NCBI RefSeq assembly: GCF_029603165.1
Contig: NZ_JAQSVC010000001.1
Span: 434,001 to 498,000 of the forward strand
Direction: 5' to 3'
Source of the DNA: Galbibacter pacificus
Lineage (GTDB): Bacteria > Bacteroidota > Bacteroidia > Flavobacteriales > Flavobacteriaceae
DNA length: 64,000 nucleotides
Part shown: one piece after another, positions 31,222 through 41,655 of the stretch
Numbering within the stretch: position 1 is the stretch's first letter
Layout of the letters: every line of letters begins with the position of its first letter
Notes under the pieces: generated by a model
Seen by the model: the letters and a program-made list of their open reading frames with translations, nothing else
Database searches by the model: none
What the model was told of the DNA's origin: nothing
Position numbers and translations under genes: made by a program

Positions 31222-33249
31222 ATGAAATATCTATTTTTTACAGTACTGACATGCCTCTTTATTGGTTGCAAGGAAGAAAAGCAAGTTTCAGAAAATTTTA
31301 GCAAGCCAGACTCCAAACCAAATATTATCTTCATTTTGACCGACGATTTGGGGTATGGCGATATTGGGGTGCTTTTCCAAAATCAAAGAAAAAAAGAAGG
31401 AAAGCCTCATTTTAAAACCCCGTTTATTGATGAAATGGCAAATAGCGGTATAACCCTTGCAAGGCATTATGTGCCGGCTCCCGTATGTGCACCTTCGAGG
31501 GCTTCCTTGTTGTACGGGGTCCACCAAGGACATTCAAACATTAGAAACAACCAATTTGACAAGGCCCTTTCTGACGTTCCAAATATGGCGTCCATGCTCA
31601 AGGAAGCAGGCTATGCAACAGCTTTGGTTGGGAAATGGGGGCTACAGGGGTTAACAGGGAACAGCCCAGATACATGGAAAGCATTCCCGACCAAAAGAGG
31701 GTTTGATTATTTTTTCGGTTATGTAAGGCATGTAGATGGGCACAATCATTATCCTGCGCACAAAGCACATGACCGGCCTAAAGTAGAATTGTACGAAAAT
31801 AATGATGAAATTTCGGGAAAATTGGAAGGATGTTATACAACAGACTTGTTCACGGCCGCGGCCAAACATTGGATTTATAATCAGGCAAAAAGTAAAGACA
31901 AACCTTTTTTCTTGGAACTGGCGTTCGATACGCCCCATGCCGGGCTTCAAATTGCACCATCTCCATACCCTGAAGGTGGCGGGATTAATGGCGGAATTCA
32001 ATGGAAAGGGACTCCGGGAAGATTTATCAATACGGCAGATACTACCATAGACGACTATTACCATCCCGATTATGCCAAGAAAGATTGGCCAGACCCCCAA
32101 AAAAGATTCGCTAGCATGGTGAGGCGCATAGACAATGCCATTGGCGATATCAGGCAACTTTTAAAAGACCTTTCGATAGACAGGGAAACATTGATAGTGT
32201 TTACGTCCGATAACGGGCCTCATAACGAATCGTATGGCTATGGAAAATACGATCCTACCTTTTTTGATAGCTTTGCTAATCTTGATGGCATTAAGCGAGA
32301 TACATGGGAAGGAGGTATCCGTGTGCCCACGTTTGTAAGCTGGCCCGGCCATATCCCGGATGGCATTAAAAACAATCAGCCGAGTGCTTTTTACGATTGG
32401 ATGCCAACATTTGCTGAAATAGCAGGCATTGCACCCCCTGCCAGGACAGATGGAGTATCGTTATGGCCAATATTGAATGGTGAAAAGGAAACTAACGATG
32501 GAATGGTTTATATTGAATATAGTCAAAACGGGAAGACCCCGGAATATTCCGAATTTGAAAAACAGCACCAGGGAGCAAAAAGAGGAGAAATGCAGGTTGT
32601 TTATTTGGAAGGCCATAAAGGCATCCGGCAAAATATACAATCTCAAGATGATGATTTTCAGATATACAATATTCAAGAAGATGCTGAAGAGACCAAAGAT
32701 TTAGCTTCTTCAAGCCCTTATTTTGAAGCACTTCAAACCCGGATGAAGAGCAAAGTGCTACAAAGCCGCCGACCGGATCATGAGGCAAAACGGCCTTATG
32801 ACGGAATAATTGTTCCTTCGGTTAAATTAAAAAACATACAAAAAGGCATACAATATACTTCCTACAAAAAAACAACCTCATGGATTCCGGATGTTAGGGT
32901 AATAAAGAACCAGCAACTGGCAAATGGAGTGCAAAAGGCATTAAATATAACCAACATTGTTAAAGGAGACTCCATGGTCGTTAGCTACAAAGGATATCTA
33001 CATGCCCCAACTTCTGGTGAATATACCTTTAGCCTGCAAGCAGATTCAAATAGTATTTTAAGAATCCACAATGCAAAAGTAATCGATATGGAAGATAGGG
33101 AAGCGCCTTTAGAAGCCAAGATAATGTTGGAGAAGGGATATCATCCCCTTAATTTAATTTATGCACACAATAAAGGAGAACCCAGCTTATCTCTTAAATC
33201 AAAAGGACCAAACGATATTGTTTTTAAAGAAATGGATTTTAGTTATTGA
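31222..33249 (+). CDS. Sulfatase lipoprotein (family S1) with C-terminal PA14-like domain
   Basis: A 675-residue exported sulfatase (lipobox FIGC, Cys16) that would remove sulfate esters from a glycan. Asp41-Asp42 in LTDDLGYGD and the later TSDNGPHNE supply metal ligands. The formylglycine site is CAPSR (Cys89), so maturation is by an FGE or anSME enzyme. The only FGE-fold protein in the window lacks the needed cysteines, so the maturase must be elsewhere. Residues about 570-675 look like a PA14-type carbohydrate-binding domain. It is the only enzyme in the ECF/FecR-controlled locus, which therefore predicts a sulfated ligand but not its backbone. Confidence 0.92.
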   Translation: MKYLFFTVLTCLFIGCKEEKQVSENFSKPDSKPNIIFILTDDLGYGDIGVLFQNQRKKEGKPHFKTPFIDEMANSGITLARHYVPAPVCAPSRASLLYGVHQGHSNIRNNQFDKALSDVPNMASMLKEAGYATALVGKWGLQGLTGNSPDTWKAFPTKRGFDYFFGYVRHVDGHNHYPAHKAHDRPKVELYENNDEISGKLEGCYTTDLFTAAAKHWIYNQAKSKDKPFFLELAFDTPHAGLQIAPSPYPEGGGINGGIQWKGTPGRFINTADTTIDDYYHPDYAKKDWPDPQKRFASMVRRIDNAIGDIRQLLKDLSIDRETLIVFTSDNGPHNESYGYGKYDPTFFDSFANLDGIKRDTWEGGIRVPTFVSWPGHIPDGIKNNQPSAFYDWMPTFAEIAGIAPPARTDGVSLWPILNGEKETNDGMVYIEYSQNGKTPEYSEFEKQHQGAKRGEMQVVYLEGHKGIRQNIQSQDDDFQIYNIQEDAEETKDLASSSPYFEALQTRMKSKVLQSRRPDHEAKRPYDGIIVPSVKLKNIQKGIQYTSYKKTTSWIPDVRVIKNQQLANGVQKALNITNIVKGDSMVVSYKGYLHAPTSGEYTFSLQADSNSILRIHNAKVIDMEDREAPLEAKIMLEKGYHPLNLIYAHNKGEPSLSLKSKGPNDIVFKEMDFSY

Positions 33250-33395
33250 TGGAAGTTTGTAAGATTATAGAGTGGAAAATACAGCTATAAGTTATGAACT
33301 GAGTAATTTGTATAGTAAGGATTGAGTTTTTAAAACTTATATCTTGGCCATATATTTAAAATTGAATTGATAGATTTATAATTACCCCCCAACCA

Positions 33396-34994
33396 TCAAT
33401 ATGTTTTAATCTCCATAATCCGTTTATCAAAATTATCCTTGTGTAGGGATTTACTTTTTATTCTGGTTTTATAGGTATAGATGGTTGTAATGGAAAGTTC
33501 CAAAAAATTGGCAATTTGATTATTGTCCTGTATTCCCAAGCGGTATAATGCAAAAATCCTTAATTCGGGGCTTAAAAGCTCGTTGGTTTTCATATTGTAT
33601 TGATGCTCATTGGGAAAGAGGCTGTTAAATTCTTCAATAAAAGTTGGGAATAATTTCAAAAAGATTTCATCGAATTGGCGAAAAAGATTTTCGCGCTCCT
33701 TTTTTACACTGTACCTGTTTAGTGCCGGGAGGACATCATCAAACTTCTTCGAAATAATTTTTTGGCGGGTAGTTTTTTGTAAGGTATCCAGTTTATTAAT
33801 AAAATCGGATGTTGCCTGAATGAAATAGGTAATATATTCTTGCTTTATAGTATCGGCTTCGCGTAAATGCACGTTTAATTCCTGCAATTGTTTGTAGGAG
33901 GCCGTTAATTCTTTTCTGGATTTGCTTTTGGACTTAAGCTGTTTAAAAATTATAATTAAAAAAACAATGACAATGATTGCCAAAACGGCCAGTAAGGTAA
34001 CCATGATTTCAAGGAAGCGGTTTTGCTTCGAGATGTTGTACATCTGGGCTTCCTCGATAATAGGAAGAATACTGGATATTTGAATTTTTCGGTGCCTGGC
34101 ATTGTAAAAAGTGGCATCGTCCATTGCCAAATGGATATAGGTATTTGCCTTTTTAACATTTCCGGCTTTGTATAGTTCATTGGCAAGATTCCTTAAAGCC
34201 ACGGTTTCCTTGGTAGCACTTTGAATATCAGAGATGGCAGCCAGGGCCAAGTATTCAATGGCTTTCTCCTTAAACCCGCGCTCCGAGAAAATATAGCCAA
34301 GGCTCGAAGTGGCAATCCCATAAAATTCGGGAGAAAGGTCGTAGTTATTGATCCAATATTGAAAGGCAAATTCGGCTCCTTTAAAATCCTGTTGTTTCAT
34401 GCGCCTCAAACTTTCGGCAGCCCAATAATCGTTATCGTTTTCATCCACCAGCTCCAGAGCTTTGGACAAGCATTCGTTGCCCTGTTGTATGTAATGGATA
34501 TTAAACCTGCTATCGTTATTATAATCGGCCAGATCGTAATAAGTTCTTGCTTTTACCGAGTAATACTGGAATTTGTTCTCTTTATTCAAGGTTTTTACGT
34601 CAATACTGTTTAGTGTATCTATAGCCTCTTTGAAAAGTCCGGAAGATAACAGCACAAAACCTTCCTGTACCTTTATTTCGTTTTGAAGTTCGGGGTTTTT
34701 AAGGGCAATAGCCTTTGTTTTTGCTTTTTCGAGGTAATAATATGCAGAGTCGTATTTAAAAGATTTGTATTCTTTAAAGAGCGATAAATAAGTTTGGTAT
34801 AGTTGAACGCTATTGCCATTTACCACATATTTTTGAACATCTTTTTTAAGCGCCTGTATGGCATCGTATTTTTTTTGAATATAAATTTCTTTTCGGGCAA
34901 TTTCACGATCAAGCCGATTCAGGGTATTCTGTGGATCCTGTGAAAAGGATAAAGTATAAATAAGGATAAAAAAAATAGTTGCAGTATAGCGCAT
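33396..34994 (-). CDS. Membrane-bound TPR/HTH regulator (DUF6377 type)
   Basis: A 532-residue protein with signal peptide (ends near SFSQD) and an N-terminal sensor region with TPR-like helices (about residues 20-320). One membrane span follows at about 328-350, then a cytoplasmic coiled coil and a C-terminal helix-turn-helix ([27 protein letters not shown]). This layout matches the DUF6377 regulators that accompany Bacteroidota PULs. It is divergent from the lipoprotein-SusCD operon starting at 35417, with a 422-base shared control region. It probably senses a degradation product in the periplasm and activates that PUL; ligand and operator are unknown. Confidence 0.85.
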   Translation of the reverse strand: MRYTATIFFILIYTLSFSQDPQNTLNRLDREIARKEIYIQKKYDAIQALKKDVQKYVVNGNSVQLYQTYLSLFKEYKSFKYDSAYYYLEKAKTKAIALKNPELQNEIKVQEGFVLLSSGLFKEAIDTLNSIDVKTLNKENKFQYYSVKARTYYDLADYNNDSRFNIHYIQQGNECLSKALELVDENDNDYWAAESLRRMKQQDFKGAEFAFQYWINNYDLSPEFYGIATSSLGYIFSERGFKEKAIEYLALAAISDIQSATKETVALRNLANELYKAGNVKKANTYIHLAMDDATFYNARHRKIQISSILPIIEEAQMYNISKQNRFLEIMVTLLAVLAIIVIVFLIIIFKQLKSKSKSRKELTASYKQLQELNVHLREADTIKQEYITYFIQATSDFINKLDTLQKTTRQKIISKKFDDVLPALNRYSVKKERENLFRQFDEIFLKLFPTFIEEFNSLFPNEHQYNMKTNELLSPELRIFALYRLGIQDNNQIANFLELSITTIYTYKTRIKSKSLHKDNFDKRIMEIKTY

Positions 34995-35416
34995 GCTGTA
35001 GTTGGGTTATATAGGATAAAAATCAATTCAAGAATAATAAAATATAAAGCTTAAATTAATCAAAAAACAGTAAGTTTTTTAATTAAAATGAGTTATTGCC
35101 TCAAATGGTCCTATTATTTATTATATCGATAAATATTGGATGCAATATATGTGTTTTTGAAAAAAATACCTCTAAAAAAATACTGTTTTAGCAATGTGTA
35201 TTGTTTAAAACACCTATAAATTTTTAAATAGTATCTAGATTTTTTAGCGGTATAAAAAATATTAATCATTTAAAAATCAATAAATTAAGTTATTTATTGG
35301 CTCGATATTATCTTGATTTTAACTATATCGTTTTCTTTCCCTTCAATTTGCTCATAATTTTGATTGATTCCAAAATGGAATTGCAACTAACATAAATTAA
35401 TCAAACAACTAAACGT
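34995..35416. other. Divergent control region of the GH97/GH71-99 PUL
   Basis: These 422 very AT-rich bases separate the membrane regulator and the PUL operon and hold no gene. The only strong symmetric element is the interrupted palindrome at 35184-35212, listed separately. No promoter element matching TAnnTTTG with a well-spaced TTTG was found for the + strand operon. Confidence 0.5.
35184..35212. promoter_or_regulatory. Interrupted palindrome, candidate operator or leader hairpin
   Basis: TGTTTTA (35184-35190) and CAAT (35192-35195) pair with ATTG (35200-35203) and TAAAACA (35206-35212), eleven base pairs around a four-base loop. It sits near the middle of the control region between the DUF6377-type regulator and the PUL operon, so it is a natural candidate for the regulator's binding site. 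Confidence 0.4.
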
Positions 35417-35941
35417 ATGAAAAGTCTACGCCTAAAAATCCTGTTATTGGGGTTATCTCTGGTATGTTTCTGGGGATGCAACAAAACCGACGACGGGAGC
35501 TACACAACACCCATTACACTTTATGAAAAAGTAGGCGGTAGTTGGAGCCTAAAAAGCTTGAAAATGGTAGATGAATTTGCAAAGGCAAACGAGATCAAGC
35601 CAGACGAGCAGAATTTGGAAAGCTTTTTTAATTATCAGGATTTTAAATTATTGCTGAATCTAGATCAAACAATGAACCCCACTTCTTATAAAGTAGAAGG
35701 AAATGTGCCACCATTGTTTGAGCCTTCGGGTTATTGGGAATTAAGCTCACCTTTTCAGCCCACTACTGCCAATGCGGTGCGCATTAAACTTTACAGCGAT
35801 GCTTCAAAATCAAAACTTACTCAAGAATTGCGGCTAACCTCCATTCCGGGATCTACAAGTGACATGCAGGTGCAATTGGTAAGAAGCTCCGAAGGTACTG
35901 CTTACCTCTCTTATATTTTTAATCTAACGGCAACTAACTAA
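35417..35941 (+). CDS. Small PUL lipoprotein (DUF5004/lipocalin-like)
   Basis: A 174-residue lipoprotein with lipobox FWGC near residue 21. The start of the mature part, VGGSWSLKSLKMVDE, resembles the DUF5004 lipocalin-like lipoproteins that often open Bacteroidota PULs. No catalytic motif is visible. It begins the operon and is 7 bases from the next gene. A glycan-binding or assembly role is likely; family assignment is from memory of the pattern and only moderately sure. Confidence 0.7.
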   Translation: MKSLRLKILLLGLSLVCFWGCNKTDDGSYTTPITLYEKVGGSWSLKSLKMVDEFAKANEIKPDEQNLESFFNYQDFKLLLNLDQTMNPTSYKVEGNVPPLFEPSGYWELSSPFQPTTANAVRIKLYSDASKSKLTQELRLTSIPGSTSDMQVQLVRSSEGTAYLSYIFNLTATN

Positions 35942-35948
35942 CGATATT

Positions 35949-37022
35949 ATGAAAAAACTACTATACGCACTCTTTTTGCTATGTTTTTTAGCACCCATAA
36001 CGAGCAGGTCGCAAGAGGAAGCCGGGGACGTTTCCAAAATTTGGTCTTACCCCGTAATTTATAATTATGACGAAGAAGTTACTTGGTATTTTGATATGGC
36101 CGGAACGACCTTTACCGAGGATGAAGATTTGTATATATGGATTTGGTCACCTTCTGAACCCGATGCCGGGAACTGGGAAAATTCATCAGATTTTGCAAAA
36201 CTTTCTTATGAAGGAAACTTTATATGGAGCTTTACCTTGACGCCAACAACGTATTTTTCTGTTTCTGCTGAAGATATTGCCGCAAGTGCAGGGTTTTGGC
36301 TCCGCCTGAAAAATAAGGACGGAAGCAAGCAATCGGGCGTTGCTCAGGTTAGCTATACGCCTTTCAATGATTTTGAAACTGCCAATGAGCTAATACGTTC
36401 CTATCCAACCAAGCCGAGTTTGGATGAAGGCTTGAGCATTCTTTTTAATGCCAATTTAGCCGAAGGCTTCGATGGGGTAGAGAGTGTGCATTTTCATAGC
36501 GGACTTAACGATTGGGAAGTATTGCAGGAATATCAGGCATGGCTCCCGGAAATTAGTGCAAAGACCCAATTAAAAGACTTAGGGGGCGGAATCTATAAAA
36601 TGGACCTTATTCCATCAGAATACTACGGAACGGAAGACGGCTATGTAATGACCAACTTGAATTTTTTAATGGTTGCCAAAGATTGGGCGGCGACTATTCC
36701 GGATCAGGTACTTAACGCTGCCGAATATATCCCGCCGCCACCGCCGGAATTTAAGTTTTTCCCCCTTCAGATAAGTCAAAAAGATTTCCTGGGAATGATT
36801 AGGACAAACAACGAACGGGGTGTTACAACTTTAAAATATACCATAACAGCCGGTTCTAAAATAATTGAAGGGGAATTTACCGGAGGAACCAGTGAAATTA
36901 AGGGTTTTGTGGATTTGGTTACAGAATTGCATGGAATGTCCGGGTTGAGTCAAATTCACGTGTTGGTGAGCGATAACAACGATAGGGTAATTACAGATAC
37001 AGCCATACCGCTTAAAAAATAG
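35949..37022 (+). CDS. Secreted SusE/F-like protein of unknown function
   Basis: A 357-residue exported protein with a signal peptide ending in SRSQE. It is rich in beta-strand patterns and tryptophan (IWIWSPSEPDAGNW) and seems to hold two or three Ig/CBM-like domains, including a proline run PPPPPEF near residue 260 that looks like a linker. No known catalytic motif is seen. It lies between the small lipoprotein and SusC, where SusE/SusF-type surface binding proteins often sit. A glycan-binding role is inferred from position only. Confidence 0.65.
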   Translation: MKKLLYALFLLCFLAPITSRSQEEAGDVSKIWSYPVIYNYDEEVTWYFDMAGTTFTEDEDLYIWIWSPSEPDAGNWENSSDFAKLSYEGNFIWSFTLTPTTYFSVSAEDIAASAGFWLRLKNKDGSKQSGVAQVSYTPFNDFETANELIRSYPTKPSLDEGLSILFNANLAEGFDGVESVHFHSGLNDWEVLQEYQAWLPEISAKTQLKDLGGGIYKMDLIPSEYYGTEDGYVMTNLNFLMVAKDWAATIPDQVLNAAEYIPPPPPEFKFFPLQISQKDFLGMIRTNNERGVTTLKYTITAGSKIIEGEFTGGTSEIKGFVDLVTELHGMSGLSQIHVLVSDNNDRVITDTAIPLKK

Positions 37023-37062
37023 TGCTGGTATATAAGCACATTTACAACCAAAAAAATAAAAA

Positions 37063-39996
37063 ATGAATACAAAAAATATAAATTATAAGTTGCCAAAACT
37101 TGCATCTTTTAAGGCTTTGGTACTAATTGGGTTATTGCTGATTTCTATTGTTTCGGCCAGGGCCCAGGATAAAAAAACAATATTGGGAACCATTTTCGAT
37201 AGCGATGGGCAGCCACTAGCAGGAGCCACGGTAATGGAAAAGGGGACTTCCAATGGAACTACTGCCGATTTTGATGGAAATTACTCCATAGAAGTAACTA
37301 ACGGAAGCACTTTGGAGATATCGTTTATTGGGTTTGTTACAAAGCCAATTGTAATTAACAATACAACAGCTTCGCCCCTAAACGTAACTTTGGAAGCCGA
37401 TATGGTGAGCCTTGATGCCGTAGAATTGGTGGCCGTAGGTTATGGGACCATGCGTAAATCGGATTTAACCGGGGCCATATCAACAGTAAATTCCGAAGAG
37501 CTTGTAAAAGGAACATTATCTTCAACAGAACAAGCTTTACAGGGTAAAGTAGCCGGGTTAACGGTTGTTCAAGGTACGGGCGATCCAAGTAGCGGGGCCA
37601 CTATGCGCTTGCGGGGCGGTACTTCTTTAACGGCCAGCAACAATCCTTTAATTGTAATCGACGGGATTCCCGGAGTAGACATCAATCAGGTGCAACCAAA
37701 CGATATAGCTTCAGTAGATGTATTGAAAGATGCTTCTGCCACAGCCATTTACGGTTCCCGCGGGGCCAATGGGGTTATCATCATCACCACAAAAAGCAAG
37801 GCAGCAGGATTTTCTGTATCCTATTCGGGAATTTCAGGAATTAGTTTTGCTTCCAATCATCTGGATATGTTATCGGCCAATCAATGGCGGTCTTATGTAA
37901 GGGGAAATGAAACAGTTGGAGCTATTGATTACGGGGCCGATACCGATTGGCAAAAAGAGCTGGAACGGGCTGCATACCGCAGGTCGCATACCTTGAGTAT
38001 GTCTGCCGGTGGCGAAAATAGCGGAATGAGAAGTTCCATTACTTATTTTGATAATGAAGGGATTGTTAAAACCACGGGCCTGCAACGGTTAAGCGGAAAT
38101 ATTAATGTGCACCAATTTACCTTGGATAAGAAAATCCGTTTCGATGTAGGACTTTTTGCTACCATAGATAAATGGCATCCATTGGATTACCGCATTTTTG
38201 AACGTGCTTTTAATTTGAATCCTACAATTCCTGTATATGATGAAAATGGGAACTTTACCGAAGTGGGAGGGACCCTTTATGAAAACCCAGTAGAGATCCT
38301 GACACATAGAACCACCGATGATAAAAGAAACAGGTTGTTGGGCTATTTTAAAACGGAATTCAATTTTACGCCAGCATTAAAAGGGGTGGTAAATCTTTCG
38401 TTGGAAAACAATGCCCATACCGGAAATACTTACAAACCATCTACAGCTGTTTTAGAAGGGCGTACCGAAGGCGGTTATGCCCAGAAAGTATACGACGAAT
38501 ATACCAATATGCAATTGGAAGCTTACTTGAGCTATACCAAAGAATTTGGAAAGCATATGCTTAATGCCATGGGCGGATATTCTTACCTTGAAAATACTTA
38601 TGAGGGGTTTGGGGCTCAAAGAAGTGGCTTTGAAACCGATCTGTTTGAGTACAATAATTTAGGTGCCGGGCAAGATTATCGTTTAGGAGATGTATATTCC
38701 TACAAAGGAAAGTCTAATTTGGTTTCTTTCTATGCAAGGGCAAATTATTCTTACGACAGTAGGTATATGGTTACGGCCACCGTTAGGGAAGATGGTTCTA
38801 GCCGATTTGGCGATAATAATAAATGGGGATTCTTTCCGTCGGCATCTGTAGCATGGAACATTGCCAACGAAGAATTTATGGACGGAACCAATAATTGGTT
38901 GAATCAATTGAAACTCCGTGGCGGATATGGAGTAACAGGAAACCAAGATGGAATAGGAGAATATAAATCGTTGTCCATATTGGGCGTGGGGCAGGATAGT
39001 TATTACGATCCCGCTACCGATAGCTGGAAGCTGGCATATTCTCCAACACAAAACCCAAATCCGGACCTTAAATGGGAGTCTACCGAGCAATTTAACGTGG
39101 GATTGGATTTTGGCTTGTTTGGCAGGATTACAGGTTCTCTGGAATGGTACAGCAAGACAACCAAAGATTTGCTTTATACATACCAGGTTCCCCAACCTCC
39201 TTATTTGGTGGGCACCATGCTTGCCAATGTGGGCGAATTGTCTAATAAGGGTATAGAACTCACCCTGAACGCCAACATTATAAACAACGATAAATTTAAA
39301 TGGGATGCCAATCTTAATTTGTCCAGCAATGAACAAAAAATAGAAAAGCTATCCAATCAGGTTTATGAGACCGACGTAATTTACAGCGGTTCGTTACACG
39401 GTTTATCAGGAATGTCCAATCAGTTTTCCCAGATTATCAAAGAAGGATATCCCGTAGGAACTTTTTGGGGTTACGAAAGTAGCGGACTTGATGAAAACGG
39501 GGCATTTATCTTAAGCGAAGAAAAAACAGATATCGGCGATATTCAACCTTCCTTAAATGTGGGTATCGGTATGAATTTTACCTATGATAGTTTTGATTTC
39601 AGCTTCTCGGGTTATGGAATGTTCGGCCAAGATGTGCTAAATGCCACCAATATGATGCTGTACGATCCAAACCGACTGCCAGCATATAATGTGCCTGATG
39701 ATTTTTTAGATAGCGGAATTACCTCCGATCCAACATATTCAAGTTATTGGGTTGAAGATGCTTCATTTTTTAGGTTACAAAACGTTACGTTCGGTTATAC
39801 AGTTCCTATGGACAAAGTATTTTCAAAATTACGCTTATACCTAATGGGCGAAAACCTTGCTGTTTTTACTGGGTATAATGGCGTGGATCCCGAGGTAGAC
39901 ATGACCGGCCTTGCAGATCCGGGGCTGGACCGCTTCAACAATTACCCAAGACCAACTACCGTTTCGTTCGGACTTAATATCACATTAAAAAATTAA
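37063..39996 (+). CDS. SusC/RagA-family TonB-dependent receptor
   Basis: A 977-residue outer-membrane importer with signal peptide (ends in SARAQ) and CarboxypepD_reg-like domain (GTIFDSDGQPLAGATV). It has a plug with SVDVLKDASATAIYGSRGANG and a barrel ending in SFGLNITLKN. There is no STN domain, fitting control by the separate membrane regulator rather than an anti-sigma factor. The gap to the gene before is 40 bases and to SusD 30 bases. Confidence 0.95.
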   Translation: MNTKNINYKLPKLASFKALVLIGLLLISIVSARAQDKKTILGTIFDSDGQPLAGATVMEKGTSNGTTADFDGNYSIEVTNGSTLEISFIGFVTKPIVINNTTASPLNVTLEADMVSLDAVELVAVGYGTMRKSDLTGAISTVNSEELVKGTLSSTEQALQGKVAGLTVVQGTGDPSSGATMRLRGGTSLTASNNPLIVIDGIPGVDINQVQPNDIASVDVLKDASATAIYGSRGANGVIIITTKSKAAGFSVSYSGISGISFASNHLDMLSANQWRSYVRGNETVGAIDYGADTDWQKELERAAYRRSHTLSMSAGGENSGMRSSITYFDNEGIVKTTGLQRLSGNINVHQFTLDKKIRFDVGLFATIDKWHPLDYRIFERAFNLNPTIPVYDENGNFTEVGGTLYENPVEILTHRTTDDKRNRLLGYFKTEFNFTPALKGVVNLSLENNAHTGNTYKPSTAVLEGRTEGGYAQKVYDEYTNMQLEAYLSYTKEFGKHMLNAMGGYSYLENTYEGFGAQRSGFETDLFEYNNLGAGQDYRLGDVYSYKGKSNLVSFYARANYSYDSRYMVTATVREDGSSRFGDNNKWGFFPSASVAWNIANEEFMDGTNNWLNQLKLRGGYGVTGNQDGIGEYKSLSILGVGQDSYYDPATDSWKLAYSPTQNPNPDLKWESTEQFNVGLDFGLFGRITGSLEWYSKTTKDLLYTYQVPQPPYLVGTMLANVGELSNKGIELTLNANIINNDKFKWDANLNLSSNEQKIEKLSNQVYETDVIYSGSLHGLSGMSNQFSQIIKEGYPVGTFWGYESSGLDENGAFILSEEKTDIGDIQPSLNVGIGMNFTYDSFDFSFSGYGMFGQDVLNATNMMLYDPNRLPAYNVPDDFLDSGITSDPTYSSYWVEDASFFRLQNVTFGYTVPMDKVFSKLRLYLMGENLAVFTGYNGVDPEVDMTGLADPGLDRFNNYPRPTTVSFGLNITLKN

Positions 39997-40026
39997 AGGA
40001 ACAGTTAGATTATTAAACCTATTAAA

Positions 40027-41529
40027 ATGAAAAAAAATATTATAACCATACTCGTTACAACTTTATTGGTAACTGCTTCCTGTACAAATATGGAAGAAGA
40101 ACTATACGATAAGGTCCAAGACGACGATTTCGGAACGACTCCCAAAGAAGTGGAAGCTTTGGTTGGGGGTGCGTATTCTTCGTTGCGAGGATTTAGCGAT
40201 GAAATTTCAAATTCCTTTCCAACCTGCGAATATGTTTTCTTTTTAAATGAAGTAGCCTCTGATGAGGCCACCATCCCGACAAGGGGCCAAGATTGGTACG
40301 ATGGGGGTCGCTACCAGCAAACACAGCGCCATACATGGGATGCCGAAAACGGAATGATTTTATCGGCTTGGCGGTACTGCTACACAGGCATATCTAAAGT
40401 AAACTCCATTATTTACCAAATAGATCAATCGGGGTTAAGTGAGGACGATAAAAAACCTATTTATGCCGAGTTAAAGGCCATAAGGGCATATTATTATTAC
40501 AGGCTTTTGGACATGTTTGGGAATGTTCCCATTATTACAGACTTTAAGAACCAGGAACTTCCTGCCAATTCCACACGTAAAGAAGTGTACGATTTTGTGG
40601 AAAGCGAATTGTTAAATGCCCTCCCTTACCTGCGTTCTGAAATTGTATATTCAAAATTCACAAAGAATGTAGCCTATACCTTGCTTGCCCGGTTGTATCT
40701 TAATTCTGAAGCTTTTGTGGGAATTGCACGTTGGCAAGATTGTATTGCCATGTGCCAACAAGTTTCTGGATATTCCATCAACCCAGATTTCTTTGCCAAT
40801 TTTGCTACGGAAAATCAAGGTTCCAACGAGCTTATTTTTGCCATTCCATACGATTCTGATGCGGGGACTGTTGGAAATTACCTATCGTCCATGACCTATC
40901 ATTATTTGCACCAGTTTACGGTTTCTGTAACCGGGGATTATCCTTGGTGTGGAAACGGGATTTGTGCACAACCTGGCGCGTATTCTAAGTTTTTGGATAC
41001 CGATAAACGTAAGGCCAGCATGCTTGAAGGCGAACAAATAAACTTGGCCACCGGCTCGGTATTGATTATGGATAGCGGTGAGCCCCTTATCTATACCGAA
41101 GCGATTGAAGATTTTACCAATGCGAAACAAAATGAAGGAGTACGCTTGAGTAAATACGAGGTAAAGGAAGGTGAAAAATGGGAAAGAGACCACGATTGGG
41201 TGGTTATGCGCTATGCCGAGGTTTTGATGATGCAGGCAGAATGTTATGTACGCATGGGGTCACCAGAATTGGCACGGCCGTTTTTAGACCAAATAGCACA
41301 AAGGGCAGGTACTGAAACCCCGGATGTAATAGATCTTGATTATATAAACGACGAATTGTTGAGGGAATTTGCCTTTGAGGGCCGCAGAAGGACAGACAAC
41401 ATACGTTTTGGAACTTTTTTCGAACCGTGGTGGGAGAAGGAAAGCACTCCAAAATATCGTGGGATTTTCCCCATACCGCAATCAGAGCTGGATAAAAACA
41501 AAAACCTAAAACAAAATCCGGAATATTAA
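40027..41529 (+). CDS. SusD/RagB-family outer-membrane lipoprotein
   Basis: A 500-residue binding lipoprotein with lipobox TASC near residue 19. SusD features include LKAIRAYYYYRLLDMFGNVP, RYAEVLMMQAECYVRMG and the C-terminal ELDKNKNLKQNPEY. It pairs with the SusC 30 bases upstream. A hairpin-forming gap separates it from the two enzyme genes of the locus. Confidence 0.95.
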   Translation: MKKNIITILVTTLLVTASCTNMEEELYDKVQDDDFGTTPKEVEALVGGAYSSLRGFSDEISNSFPTCEYVFFLNEVASDEATIPTRGQDWYDGGRYQQTQRHTWDAENGMILSAWRYCYTGISKVNSIIYQIDQSGLSEDDKKPIYAELKAIRAYYYYRLLDMFGNVPIITDFKNQELPANSTRKEVYDFVESELLNALPYLRSEIVYSKFTKNVAYTLLARLYLNSEAFVGIARWQDCIAMCQQVSGYSINPDFFANFATENQGSNELIFAIPYDSDAGTVGNYLSSMTYHYLHQFTVSVTGDYPWCGNGICAQPGAYSKFLDTDKRKASMLEGEQINLATGSVLIMDSGEPLIYTEAIEDFTNAKQNEGVRLSKYEVKEGEKWERDHDWVVMRYAEVLMMQAECYVRMGSPELARPFLDQIAQRAGTETPDVIDLDYINDELLREFAFEGRRRTDNIRFGTFFEPWWEKESTPKYRGIFPIPQSELDKNKNLKQNPEY

Positions 41530-41542
41530 AATACAGTAGAAG

Positions 41543-41610
41543 CAAAGGGGCTTAGATTACATATTTATAAACCCAATAGTTAGCTTTTTTGAACACGGCA
41601 AGCCCCTTTG
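41543..41610 (+). repeat. Inverted repeat between SusD and GH71/99-like gene
   Basis: CAAAGGGGCTT at 41543-41553 is perfectly complementary to AAGCCCCTTTG at 41600-41610 with a 46-base AT-rich loop. It starts 14 bases after the SusD stop codon. No T-run follows directly, so partial termination or message stabilisation is more likely than full termination, since the next gene is 46 bases away on the same strand. Confidence 0.55.
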
Positions 41611-41655
41611 TTATACTGGTTTTGGATACTAGATTATTAATTGAAATGAAGAATA

